Both the position numbers and the translations under genes were made by a program. 64,000 bases of DNA, from assembly GCA_023241745.1 (NCBI GenBank), contig JALQCY010000002.1, forward strand, positions 124,001-188,000. The letters run 5' to 3'. This DNA is from Isoptericola peretonis. GTDB lineage: Bacteria > Actinomycetota > Actinomycetes > Actinomycetales > Cellulomonadaceae. The notes below the pieces were generated by a model. The model did no database searches. It worked only from the letters and a program-made list of their open reading frames with translations, and was not told the origin of the DNA. Within the stretch, counting starts at the first letter, position 1; each line of letters begins with the position of its first letter. Of this stretch, positions 42,801 to 50,305 are shown piece after piece.

Positions 42801-43251
42801 CCGGATGCGCCGGCTCGTCGACCGTATCCGCCCGGACAGCCCCGAGCGGCGGCGCCTGGTCGACGTGCGTGACCACGTGCGGGTCAGCGCCGAGTGCGTG
42901 GACCTCGAGGGCAACCACGTGAGCGTCTACGACCACATCGCCGGCAAGTCCGGCGGCGAGTCGCAGGAGCTGGTCGCGTTCATCGTCGGCGCGGCGCTGC
43001 GCTACCAGCTCGGCGACGCCGGGGCGGAGCGCCCGAGGTACGCGCCCGTCTTCCTGGACGAGGCGTTCATCAAGGCCGACGCGCGCTTCGCCGGCCGCGC
43101 CGTCGGGGCGTGGCGGGGGCTCGGGTTCCAGCTCGTCGTGGGCGCGCCGCTCGACAAGGTGAGCGCGCTGGAGCCGCATGCCGACGTCGTGCTGCAGGCC
43201 ATCAAGGACGCGACCGGCAGGTCGCGGCTGGTGACGCTCGTGGGGGAGTGA
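39850..43251 (+). CDS. jetC: JetC/MksB-like SMC ATPase
   Basis: A 1133-residue SMC/MukB-like ATPase. Walker A 'GASGSGKST' is at residues 63-71. Long heptad-rich coiled-coil arms cover about 270-480 and 660-960, with a globular hinge about 500-650 ('VPFVGELLEVRGEYEPWRDA'). The ABC signature 'GKSGGESQE' is near 1035 and Walker B 'PVFLDEAF' has Asp1070/Glu1071. It should extrude DNA loops using ATP. In Wadjet systems this drives plasmid recognition, followed by JetD cutting; no JetD gene follows here. The next gene is glycogen phosphorylase, 56 nt away. Confidence 0.92.
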   Translation: MTITSDPAQQVAAPRMQQSLFGLIPTASDGRQWTARSMQLVSWGGYHGYHEVRFAGTTTLLTGASGSGKSTLLDAYIALMMSHTTPFNGASNTATSGRARGQEQRNVVSYARGKLDEERTAGSARAKDRVLRGETSDTWSAIAMTWSSQAGERFTALRAWYVPRGAQRTDETVPVRAVVDADFSLRDLEPLAAQRFGRAGLTAAGLTSFDTDKAFATRLHAALGIGAAGDGEKAMQLLGRIQAGQQLTTVDSLYKAMVLEEPETIRVAERAVEHFDELSEVRAEMDTAQRQVDVLRPMLDHRAAIDAAAAQRRLVDELGTDGGPDGTVTPFAAWRDRTQLDLLRAAEAENRAQHKAAAERVAVAEERLTAAQGELEQVRADQRRNGGDAIDAAERDVRTAEQRLAEVRRVRAELEGHLAPLEREVSSRRELDALHADARRYLEERDTHTDALSEAVVEAAAREKEALRDLAELEREEASLKARRGNVPRELHEAREALARAAGMRADDVPFVGELLEVRGEYEPWRDAIGLALGGFAVTVLVDEERLAAFRTAIDAVRSPVRLRFEGVPTGLALHEEADRALLPGRLEVKAGPFGGWLAGRLAERFGYVCVDDPTELTHHDLALTRSGQTSEGRRGAHGGQGRASVLGFSNHRRLEQLAGQISAAHQELRQASEALSGARLRQKGEADHFVAYSHALRAAWDDVDVRGAQARLAERQERLEALVAGSDVLRALKADEDRLRARVDELYRERAAAQQRVTELGAAWEQLSDQVDQVADAVERADAEGVEPTPEQERRLAELMAQVGWSGVSGTSGSGLADLTTAVAAVVRELDHEREAAQEAERAARAALAALFERFNDTWPDPNRSTDPDGAYADFLRIYEELEYQQLYRLRDRWSAHLRQMSGDQLTRLNNGIAQAVAEIRDRMEPVNAILSTLPFRDEAHRLRITATPVEAGDVVSFRRRLRELATVPAGDVPLAEHERRYDRMRRLVDRIRPDSPERRRLVDVRDHVRVSAECVDLEGNHVSVYDHIAGKSGGESQELVAFIVGAALRYQLGDAGAERPRYAPVFLDEAFIKADARFAGRAVGAWRGLGFQLVVGAPLDKVSALEPHADVVLQAIKDATGRSRLVTLVGE

Positions 43252-43295
43252 AGGGCCCGTCGGCGTCGGGTCGCGACGGGGGCCCGACGGCTGTG

Positions 43296-43301
43296 TAGTG
43301 T
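43296..43301 (+). promoter_or_regulatory. -10 element TAGTGT of the glycogen phosphorylase gene
   Basis: TAGTGT lies 6 nt before GTG 43308, giving this gene its own promoter, separate from the SMC operon. Confidence 0.6.
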
Positions 43302-43307
43302 CGTGAC

Positions 43308-45779
43308 GTGACCGAGACCACGCCTCTGATCACCAGCCCGGAGCACTCCGTCGAGGGGTTCGTGCGCGAGTACCTGCGCGAGCTGAACTTCTCCCAGGGC
43401 ACCGTCCTGGAGCGGGCCACCGCCAACGACCGGTACCTGGCGCTCGCGCGCACGGTGCGGCACTACCTGATGTCCCGCTGGATGCAGACCACGGTGGACC
43501 AGTACCGCACGCAGGCCAAGGCGGTGGCATACCTGTCGGCCGAGTACCTGCTGGGCCGCCAGCTCGACAACGCGCTCATCGCGAGCGACCTGGAGGAGAT
43601 CGCCGCGGAGGCGCTCGCGAGCCTGGGGATGGACCTCGACGAGCTGCGCGCTGTGGAGGTGGAGCCCGGCCTCGGCAACGGCGGCCTGGGTCGGCTGGCG
43701 GCGTGCTTCGTCGACTCCCTCGCCACGATGAGCGTGCCCGCGATCGGGTACGGCATCCGGTACGAGTACGGGATCTTCCGGCAGCGCTTCGTGGACGGAC
43801 GCCAGGTGGAGGAGCCCGACAACTGGCTCGCGGGCGGGGCGCCCTGGGAGTTCGCGCACCCCGAGCACGAGGTGGCGGTCGCCTTTGGCGGCCGCACGGA
43901 GAAGTACACGGACGACGACGGCCGCGAGCGCAGCCGGTGGCTGCCGGGCTGGCAGGTGCTCGGCGTCCCCTACAACTACATGGTGCCGGGCTACCGGAAC
44001 GGCCGCGTCAACACGCTGCGGCTGTGGAGCGCGCGGGCCACGCACGCGTTCGACCTCAAGACCTTCAACTACGGCGACTATGCGGAGGCGGTGCGCTCGC
44101 AGACGTTCGCCGAGAACATCTCCAAGGTGCTGTACCCGGAGGACTCCACGCCGCAGGGCAAGGAGCTGCGGCTCCAGCAGCAGTACTTCTTCGTGGCGTG
44201 CTCGATCCGCGACTTCATCGACCAGCTGCTGCGGCCGGGCTTCGACCTGCACGACCTTCCCGACCGCATCGTCTTCCAGCTCAACGACACCCATCCGGTG
44301 ATCGCGATCCCGGAGCTCATGCGGATCCTCGTCGACGAGCGCGGCTTCGAGTGGGACGACGCCTGGCAGGTGACGCAGCGTTGCTTCGCCTACACGTGCC
44401 ACACCCTGCTGCCCGAGGCGCTGGAGGTCTGGCCGGTCGAGCTCGTCGGCCGTCTGCTGCCCCGCCACCTGGAGATCATCTACCGCATCAACGAGGAGTT
44501 CCTCGCGCAGGTGCGCGAGCGCTCCGGCGGGGACGAGCTGCTCGTGCGGCGGATGTCGATCATCGCCGAGCACCCGGTGCGGTCGGTGCGGATGGCGTAC
44601 CTCGCCACCGTGGCCGGCTCCAAGGTGAACGGCGTCGCCGAGCTGCACTCCCAGCTGCTGCGCGACAAGGTGCTCGCCGACTTCGCGGCGTTCTGGCCGG
44701 AGAAGTTCACGAACGTCACGAACGGCGTCACGCCGCGCCGCTTCGTCAAGCTCGCCAACCCCGGCCTGTCCGGGCTGATCACCGAGGCGATCGGCGACGG
44801 GTGGGTCACGGACCTCGACCGCCTGCGAGAGCTCGAGCCCTTCGCCGACGACGCCGAGTTCCGTCGCCGCTTCCGGGAGGTCAAGGCCGGGAACAAGGAC
44901 CGCCTCGTCTCGCTGCTGGGCGCGCGGGACGGTATCGAGATCGACCCCGCCACGATGCTCGACGTCATGGTCAAGCGCCTGCACGAGTACAAGCGGCAGC
45001 TGCTCAAGCTGCTGCACGTCGTCACGCTGTACGACCGGATCACGTCCGGGGAGCTGCCGGTCGACCAGGTGACGCCGCGCACCGTCGTGTTCGGCGCGAA
45101 GGCCGCGCCCGGCTACGTGATGGCCAAGGAGATCATCGCGCTCATCAACCACGTGGGGGCCGTGGTCGACGCCGACCCGGACGTCTCGCGCGTGCTGCGC
45201 GTGGCGTTCCCGGCGAACTACAACGTCACGGTCGCCGAGACGCTGATCCCCGCGGCCGACCTGTCGGAGCAGATCTCGCTGGCCGGCAAGGAGGCGTCCG
45301 GGACCGGCAACATGAAGTTCGCGCTCAACGGCGCGCTCACGATCGGTACCGACGACGGCGCGAACGTCGAGATCCGCAAGCTCGTGGGCGACGACAACTT
45401 CTTCCTCTTCGGGCTCACCGAGCCCGAGGCGAGCGCCATCGCCGAGGCCGGATACCGCCCGGCCGCGTACTACGAGGAGAACCCGTCGCTGCGGCGTGCG
45501 CTGGACCTCGTCGCGCGCGGCACGTTCTCGGGCGGCGACGCCTCGGTGTTCGAGCCGATCGTGTCCAACCTGCTCTCCGAGGACCGCTTCATGGTGCTCG
45601 CCGACTACCAGGCGTACCTCGACGCCCAGGAGCGGGTGGAGCGGGCCTACGCCGACCCTGACGCGTGGAGCCGGTCTGCGGTGCTCAACGTGGCGCGGTC
45701 GGGCTTCTTCTCCTCCGACCGCTCCATGCGCGACTACCTCGACCGCATCTGGCGCGCGGCGCCGCTCACGTCGTCCTGA
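43308..45779 (+). CDS. glgP: Glycogen/starch/alpha-glucan phosphorylase
   Basis: An 823-residue phosphorylase of normal length. The pyridoxal-phosphate Lys is K670 in 'EASGTGNMKFALNGALTIG'. Substrate-site motifs are 'EPGLGNGGLGRLAACFVDSL', 'NDTHPVIAIPELMRIL' and 'MLDVMVKRLHEYKRQLLKLL'. It releases glucose-1-phosphate from alpha-1,4-glucans in the cytosol. No other glycogen gene is adjacent. It converges on the HerA-like ATPase gene. Confidence 0.97.
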   Translation: MTETTPLITSPEHSVEGFVREYLRELNFSQGTVLERATANDRYLALARTVRHYLMSRWMQTTVDQYRTQAKAVAYLSAEYLLGRQLDNALIASDLEEIAAEALASLGMDLDELRAVEVEPGLGNGGLGRLAACFVDSLATMSVPAIGYGIRYEYGIFRQRFVDGRQVEEPDNWLAGGAPWEFAHPEHEVAVAFGGRTEKYTDDDGRERSRWLPGWQVLGVPYNYMVPGYRNGRVNTLRLWSARATHAFDLKTFNYGDYAEAVRSQTFAENISKVLYPEDSTPQGKELRLQQQYFFVACSIRDFIDQLLRPGFDLHDLPDRIVFQLNDTHPVIAIPELMRILVDERGFEWDDAWQVTQRCFAYTCHTLLPEALEVWPVELVGRLLPRHLEIIYRINEEFLAQVRERSGGDELLVRRMSIIAEHPVRSVRMAYLATVAGSKVNGVAELHSQLLRDKVLADFAAFWPEKFTNVTNGVTPRRFVKLANPGLSGLITEAIGDGWVTDLDRLRELEPFADDAEFRRRFREVKAGNKDRLVSLLGARDGIEIDPATMLDVMVKRLHEYKRQLLKLLHVVTLYDRITSGELPVDQVTPRTVVFGAKAAPGYVMAKEIIALINHVGAVVDADPDVSRVLRVAFPANYNVTVAETLIPAADLSEQISLAGKEASGTGNMKFALNGALTIGTDDGANVEIRKLVGDDNFFLFGLTEPEASAIAEAGYRPAAYYEENPSLRRALDLVARGTFSGGDASVFEPIVSNLLSEDRFMVLADYQAYLDAQERVERAYADPDAWSRSAVLNVARSGFFSSDRSMRDYLDRIWRAAPLTSS

Positions 45780-45792
45780 CCCCGGGGCGACC

Positions 45793-45829
45793 CGCGCCGC
45801 CGCCGAAGCACGTCAGCGTCGGCGGCGCG
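45793..45829. terminator. 13-bp-arm hairpin between convergent genes
   Basis: CGCGCCGCCGCCG (45793-45805) pairs with 45817-45829 with one mismatch. The right arm lies in the end of the HerA-like gene. Confidence 0.55.
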
Positions 45830-47615
45830 TGCCGAGGACGGTGCGGGTGATCTCCCGCGCGAGCGTCGTCCCGACCGTGGTGAGGATCGCGTCCAGCGGG
45901 CTGCGGGAGGCCGAGCCGGACGTCGTCCGGGGCGCCCTCTCGGCCTTGCGACGGGCCTGGTCGGCCTCCTTCCCGAGCTCTTCCGCGCGCTCGGCGGCCT
46001 CGCGGGCCGCGGCGTCCTGCGTGGCGCGAGCCTGCAGCAGCTCGTAGGCGGACTCGCGGTCGACGGCGTCGCCGTAGCGGGCCTGACCGGACGAGGCCGC
46101 CACGGCGGCGTCGAGCACCTGCTGAGGTGCCGGGTCCATCGAGGACCGGGGCGCGCGGACGCGCGTCCAGGCCACGGGGGTCGGCGCGCCCTTCTCGTCG
46201 AGCAGGGTCACGACCGCCTCGCCGGTGCCGAGCGACTGCAGCAGGCGCTCGAGGTCGTAGGGCGAGGTCGGGAAGGTGCGTGCCGCCGCCCGGAGCGCCT
46301 TCGCGTCGTCCGGGGTGAACGCGCGCAAGGCGTGCTGCACGCGGTTGCCGAGCTGTGCCAGCACGTCGGCGGGCACGTCCTTGGGCGACTGGGTGACGAA
46401 GAAGACGCCGACGCCCTTGCTGCGGACGAGGCGCACGGTCTGCACCACCTGCTGCAGGAACTCCTTCGAGGCGCCCGTGAAGAGCAGGTGGGCCTCGTCG
46501 AAGAAGAACACGAGCCGCGGCTTGTCCGGGTCGCCCACCTCGGGCAGCTCCTGGAACAGCTCGGCCAGCAGCCACATGAGGAACGTCGAGAACAGGGCGG
46601 GCCGGTCCTGGAGGCCGGGGAGCTCGAGGGCCGAGATCAGCCCGCGACCGTCCGGCGCGGTGCGCAGCAGGTCGGTGGTCTCGAACGCCGGCTCGCCGAA
46701 GAAGACGTCCCCGCCCTGCGCCTGCAGCCCCACGATCTCGCGCAGGATGACGCCGGCCGTGGCGCTCGACACCCCGCCGATGCCCTTGAGCTCCTGCTTG
46801 CCCTCGTCCGACGTGAGGTGGGCGATGGTCGACCGGAGGTCCTTGAGGTCCAGCAGGGCCAGCCGCTGGCTGTCGGCCCAGTGGAAGATCAGCTCCAGGC
46901 TGGACGACTGCGTGGCGTTGAGGCCCAGCACCTTGCTCAGCAGCAGCGGGCCGAAGTCGGTGACGGTCGTGCGGATCGGGACTCCGGTGCCGATCCCGCC
47001 GAGCGAGTAGAACTCGACCGGGAACGACGTCGGCGTCCAGTCCTGCCCGATGCTCTCGGCGCGCCGGGCGACCTTCGGGTCGGCGGGACCCTCGACGGCC
47101 AGGCCCGACAGGTCACCCTTGATGTCGGCGAGAAAGACCGGCACGCCCTGCGCGGACAGGCCCTCCGCCATGCCCTGCAATGTCTTGGTCTTGCCGGTGC
47201 CCGTGGCGCCGGCGACGAGGCCGTGGCGGTTGAGCGTCGCCAGCGGGAAGCCGACCTGGACGGTCGCGTCCGGGGTCGGATCGCCGAGCGGGCCCGACAG
47301 CAGCGCCCCGAGCGGAAGGGTCGGGCCGTCGGACGCGTAGCCGGCGCGCACCTCGTCCGCGTACGACGCCGGCGCGGCGACCTCGGCGTCGGTGGCCTGC
47401 GTGGCGGCCTCGCGTCCGTCGACGGTGGGCTCTCGGCCCTGTGCCGGGGCGTCCGACGGCGCCGCCTGGCGCTCGTCCCGCGCGGCTTCCGCCGCCTCGA
47501 GGGCGGCCTGCGCGGCGGCCGCCTTGGCCTCCGCGGCCTCGGCGGCGGCCTGGGCCGCGGCCGCTCGCAGCGCGGCGAGACCGGCGTCGTCGGTGGGTGA
47601 GATCCCCTCGGCCAT
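45813..47615 (-). CDS. HerA-like (DUF853) helicase/ATPase
   Basis: A 600-residue protein of the HerA/FtsK superfamily, DUF853 type. An Ala/Glu-rich coiled-coil N-terminus (residues 10-70) precedes 'GFPLATLNRHGLVAGATGTG', with Walker A 'GATGTGKT' near 140. Then come 'FLADIKGDLSGLA', Walker B 'RLVFFFDEAHLLF' and sensor 'VFFVTQSPKDVPADVLAQLG'. The C-terminus is basic (GTRRRR). Function is not established; DNA translocation or pumping is inferred. ATG 47615 is chosen because TAGCGT lies 7 nt upstream; an in-frame GTG at 47624 is less likely. Confidence 0.88.
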   Translation of the reverse strand: MAEGISPTDDAGLAALRAAAAQAAAEAAEAKAAAAQAALEAAEAARDERQAAPSDAPAQGREPTVDGREAATQATDAEVAAPASYADEVRAGYASDGPTLPLGALLSGPLGDPTPDATVQVGFPLATLNRHGLVAGATGTGKTKTLQGMAEGLSAQGVPVFLADIKGDLSGLAVEGPADPKVARRAESIGQDWTPTSFPVEFYSLGGIGTGVPIRTTVTDFGPLLLSKVLGLNATQSSSLELIFHWADSQRLALLDLKDLRSTIAHLTSDEGKQELKGIGGVSSATAGVILREIVGLQAQGGDVFFGEPAFETTDLLRTAPDGRGLISALELPGLQDRPALFSTFLMWLLAELFQELPEVGDPDKPRLVFFFDEAHLLFTGASKEFLQQVVQTVRLVRSKGVGVFFVTQSPKDVPADVLAQLGNRVQHALRAFTPDDAKALRAAARTFPTSPYDLERLLQSLGTGEAVVTLLDEKGAPTPVAWTRVRAPRSSMDPAPQQVLDAAVAASSGQARYGDAVDRESAYELLQARATQDAAAREAAERAEELGKEADQARRKAERAPRTTSGSASRSPLDAILTTVGTTLAREITRTVLGTRRRR

Positions 47616-47622
47616 GGGCCGC

Positions 47623-47628
47623 ACGCTA
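47623..47628 (-). promoter_or_regulatory. -10 element TAGCGT of the HerA-like gene
   Basis: TAGCGT on the minus strand lies 7 nt before the ATG at 47615. Confidence 0.6.
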
Positions 47629-47669
47629 GCGCGGGGCGGCCTCGGGTGCGCGACGAGCCGCCATGTCCT

Positions 47670-47684
47670 TGAGAACCGTTCTCA
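47670..47684 (+). promoter_or_regulatory. Zur-type zinc box
   Basis: TGAGAACCGTTCTCA is a perfect 15-bp palindrome with a single central base. It fits the actinobacterial Zur/FurB pattern TGANAANNNTTNTCA. It lies 23 nt before the first readable codon of the zinc-chaperone pseudogene. Confidence 0.7.
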
Positions 47685-47707
47685 CAGCTGCTGCACCATC
47701 CGACCAC

Positions 47708-48163
47708 ATGGGAATCGACGGCTTCACGCGCCTCAACCCCGCCACGACTACCGGACCGCCGAGCCGCGGCTCACCGACGTCACCTACGCCGCCGAGGAGC
47801 CGGGCCACGTCGTCGTGCACGACGGGCGCACCGTGCTGTTCGACGACGGCACCGGCAGGGTCGCCGTGCTCGACTCCGCCCACGTGGACGAGGGGCAGGC
47901 ACCGGCCCGCGAGCACCCACGCCGCCTGGGAGGAGCCGGTCGAGTGGCAGGAGCCGCGGCCCGCCGTGCTCGCCCTCGACGGCTCGGTGTACGTCACGGA
48001 CCCGGCCACGCGGTCCGTGCACGCCGTGGCGTCGAGTCGGGCGAGGTGAGGAGGTCCGTCCAGCTCGACGTCGCCCCCGACGAGATCTCCGGCGTGCCCG
48101 GCGACTCCGGGGGCGCACGCGGGCGAGGACCACGAGTCGCACGAGTCGCACGAGCACGAGTGA
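47708..48163 (+). pseudogene. aztD: Decayed aztD-like zinc metallochaperone gene
   Basis: Pieces of an AztD-like periplasmic zinc chaperone follow one another in the right order but in alternating frames: 'MGIDGFTRLNPA', then 'EPRLTDVTYAAEEPGHVVVH' and 'DGRTVLFDDGTG', then 'AAWEEPVEWQEPRPAVLALD' and 'VYVTDPATRSVHAV', then 'VESGEVRRSVQLDVAPDEIS', and finally a His-rich tail 'AHAGEDHESHESHEHE' before TGA at 48161-48163. The signal peptide and a large middle section (I estimate roughly 200 residues) are missing, and the frame changes four times. One change near 48034 looks like a single-base deletion (GTG-GC-GTC where GTG-GAC-GTC is expected). The family comes from recall of AztD sequences. Confidence 0.7.
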
Positions 48164-48213
48164 CGACTGCCGAGGCCGCCCGGGGGCCTCCCGGAGCTCC
48201 CGGGCGGCGTCGG

Positions 48214-48219
48214 TAGACT
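48214..48219 (+). promoter_or_regulatory. -10 element TAGACT of degV
   Basis: TAGACT lies 7 nt before ATG 48227, with no ribosome-binding site. Confidence 0.6.
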
Positions 48220-48226
48220 CCCCGCG

Positions 48227-49102
48227 ATGCCCCTCGATCCCGCGACGGTCCGTGTCGTCACCGACTCGACCGCCTGCCTGCCCGCCGCCGCCGACGACGC
48301 GGCGCCCGTGGTCGTGCCGCTCCGCGTCGTGTCCGGCGAGGAGGCGTGGCGCGAGGGCGTGGACATCACGCCCGAGGAGGTCGCCGCCCGGATCGCCGCC
48401 GGTGAGCGGCTCAGCACCTCTCAGCCGGCGCCGGAGGAGTTCGCCTCCGTCTACCGGGACCTGGCGTCGCAGGGTGCGCGGGCCGTCGTCGGCGTGCACC
48501 TGTCGGGCGCGCTGTCCGGCACCGTCGAGGTGGCCGCGAGCGCGGGGCACCGCGCCATGATCCCCGTCCAGGCGGTCGACTCCCGGACGGTGGCGATGGC
48601 GCTCGGGTTCGCCGCGCAGGAGGCCGCACGCTGCGCCGCCGACGGTCACGACGCGGCGACGGTCGCCGCGCGCGCCCGGGAGGTGGCCGCCTCGAGCACC
48701 ACCGTCTTCCTCGTGGACTCGCTCGACCACCTGCGCCGCGGGGGCCGGCTGTCGGCGCCGGCCGCCGCGATCGGCACCGCCCTCGGAGTGCGGCCGATCC
48801 TCACCGTGCGCGACGGCCGGCTCGAGATGGCGCAGCGCGTGCGCACCCGCAAGGCCGCGACCGACCGGCTGGTCGAGCTGGCCCTGCGCAGCGCCGAGGC
48901 GTGCGCGCGTCCGGGCGTGGCGGTGCACCACCTGGGCGCGCCGGAGCGGGCCGCCGAGCTCGCCGACCGCCTGCGGCTGGGCACAGGCGCGGAGCCCGTC
49001 GTGACGCCCGTGAGCGCCGTGCTGGGCGCCCACGCCGGCCCCGGAGCGCTCGCCGTGGTCGTCGCGGAGCTGGGTGGCCCATCCCGCGCCGGTTCGCGCT
49101 GA
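48227..49102 (+). CDS. DegV family fatty-acid-binding protein
   Basis: A 291-residue two-domain DegV protein. It starts 'VRVVTDSTACLPAAADD' (the DSTAxLP signature), then has 'STSQPAPEEFASVYRDLA', 'SGTVEVAASAG' and 'AVDSRTVAMALGFAAQEAAR'. The second domain includes 'VFLVDSLDHLRRGGRLSAP' and 'LGVRPILTVRDGRLE'. Family members bind a fatty acid, in Gram-positives as FakB partners of FakA kinase; no fakA is nearby. It is transcribed from its own leaderless promoter. Confidence 0.92.
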   Translation: MPLDPATVRVVTDSTACLPAAADDAAPVVVPLRVVSGEEAWREGVDITPEEVAARIAAGERLSTSQPAPEEFASVYRDLASQGARAVVGVHLSGALSGTVEVAASAGHRAMIPVQAVDSRTVAMALGFAAQEAARCAADGHDAATVAARAREVAASSTTVFLVDSLDHLRRGGRLSAPAAAIGTALGVRPILTVRDGRLEMAQRVRTRKAATDRLVELALRSAEACARPGVAVHHLGAPERAAELADRLRLGTGAEPVVTPVSAVLGAHAGPGALAVVVAELGGPSRAGSR

Positions 49103-49192
49103 CGAGCGCCGAGGAGCGCTGACGAGCCTGCCCCCAGGTCGGCGTCGTCCACAGGCTCCCCGGGACGGCGTCCGCGGCCGGGAACCCGCCCC

Positions 49193-49198
49193 TAGCGT
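49193..49198 (+). promoter_or_regulatory. -10 element TAGCGT of comEA
   Basis: TAGCGT lies 6 nt before GTG 49205. It probably drives the comEA-comEC pair. Confidence 0.6.
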
Positions 49199-49204
49199 CG
49201 CGGC

Positions 49205-50305
49205 GTGACCACCACGCTGCCCCACGACCCGGCCGGAAGCGGCCCTGCGGACGTCGGCCCTGCGGTGCCGGGCCCGGCGAGAGCGAGCTCGGCCGCAGTC
49301 GGCGACCGGCCGTCGCCCGCCGACGGACCCGCCTCCGCGCTGGACGAGGCGGCGGCCCGGCTGCACGCCTGGCACGCCCTCCGTGAGGAGGCCGCCGAGC
49401 GTCCGCCTGCCACCCTGCCTGCCACCCTGCCCGCCGCTCTGACGGCGGACCTCGGCGCGGCGGCCGGTGAGGCGCCGGCCGAGGACGACGAGCTCGCCGC
49501 CCGCCTGCGCGCACGACGGTCGGCGCGGCACGTCGCCGCCGCCTACGCCGCGGCGCACGGCCACCCGCTCACCGGCGACGACGAGTCCCGCGGCCCGCGG
49601 CGCTGGTCGATCGGGCTGCGGGCCGCCGTCGTGGCCTCGGTCGTCGTGCTGCTCGTCGCGGTCGTCGCGGCGGTGGTCGCGACGACGCGACCCGACGACG
49701 TCATCACGCTCGCCGGTGGCAGCGCCCCCTCGACGACGCCGTCCGGAGCCCCGTCGCCGTCCGGAGGCCCCTCGCCGTCCGGAGGCCCGTCGCCCGCGTC
49801 CGCCGACGGGACGGTCGCGGCGACCGAGGAGCCGGAGGCCTCGGGAACGGTCGTGGTGCACGTGGTGGGCGAGGTGCGCGAGCCCGGTCTGGTCACCGTG
49901 CCCACGGGGGCCCGGGTGGCGGACGCGGTGGCGGCCGCCGGTGGCACGACCCGGCGCGCCGACGTGGCCGCGCTCAACCTCGCGCGGGCCGTGGTCGACG
50001 GCGAGCAGATCCGCGTGCCCCGGCCGGGGGAGGAGCCACCGGTCGCCGAGGGAGCGTCGGAGAGGTCGGGTGGCGCAGAGCCCGGCGGCGGGTCGGTCGG
50101 CGGGGCCGCGGACGGGTTGGTCGACCTCAACGCGGCAGGCGTCGCGGAGCTCGAGGAGCTGCCCGGGATCGGGCCGGCGCTGGCCGAGCGCATCGTCGCG
50201 TGGCGCGACGAGCAGGGGCCCTTCACGACCGTCGACGAGCTGGACGAGATCTCCGGGATCGGGCCGGCCGTCCTCGGGCAGGTCCGCGACCTGGTCCGGC
50301 TGTGA
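49205..50305 (+). CDS. comEA: ComEA family helix-hairpin-helix DNA-binding protein
   Basis: A 366-residue protein. A long cytoplasmic N-terminus (about 130 residues, longer than in classical ComEA) is followed by one transmembrane helix near 138-160, a Pro/Ser/Gly linker (residues 175-210), an SLBB domain ('VVVHVVGEVREPGLVTVPTG') and C-terminal tandem helix-hairpin-helix motifs from about 300 ('VDLNAAGVAELEELPGIGPA'). It binds incoming DNA outside the membrane for ComEC. It overlaps comEC by 4 nt (GTGA). Confidence 0.9.
   Translation: MTTTLPHDPAGSGPADVGPAVPGPARASSAAVGDRPSPADGPASALDEAAARLHAWHALREEAAERPPATLPATLPAALTADLGAAAGEAPAEDDELAARLRARRSARHVAAAYAAAHGHPLTGDDESRGPRRWSIGLRAAVVASVVVLLVAVVAAVVATTRPDDVITLAGGSAPSTTPSGAPSPSGGPSPSGGPSPASADGTVAATEEPEASGTVVVHVVGEVREPGLVTVPTGARVADAVAAAGGTTRRADVAALNLARAVVDGEQIRVPRPGEEPPVAEGASERSGGAEPGGGSVGGAADGLVDLNAAGVAELEELPGIGPALAERIVAWRDEQGPFTTVDELDEISGIGPAVLGQVRDLVRL

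Noticed and set aside
39703..43179. A 1158-codon open frame on the minus strand, antisense to jetC, and similar giant antisense frames opposite leuS (34456-37281) and the MFS gene (28285-30867).
   Set aside because: They are low-complexity Arg/Ala/Gly/His-rich products of third-position GC bias, with no recognisable domain, and lie opposite genes with clear motifs.
47392..48216. A single 274-codon open frame across the HerA-like gene start and the zinc pseudogene.
   Set aside because: Its first part is antisense to the HerA-like N-terminus; only the middle section carries AztD-like sequence, and other sections of that protein lie in another frame.
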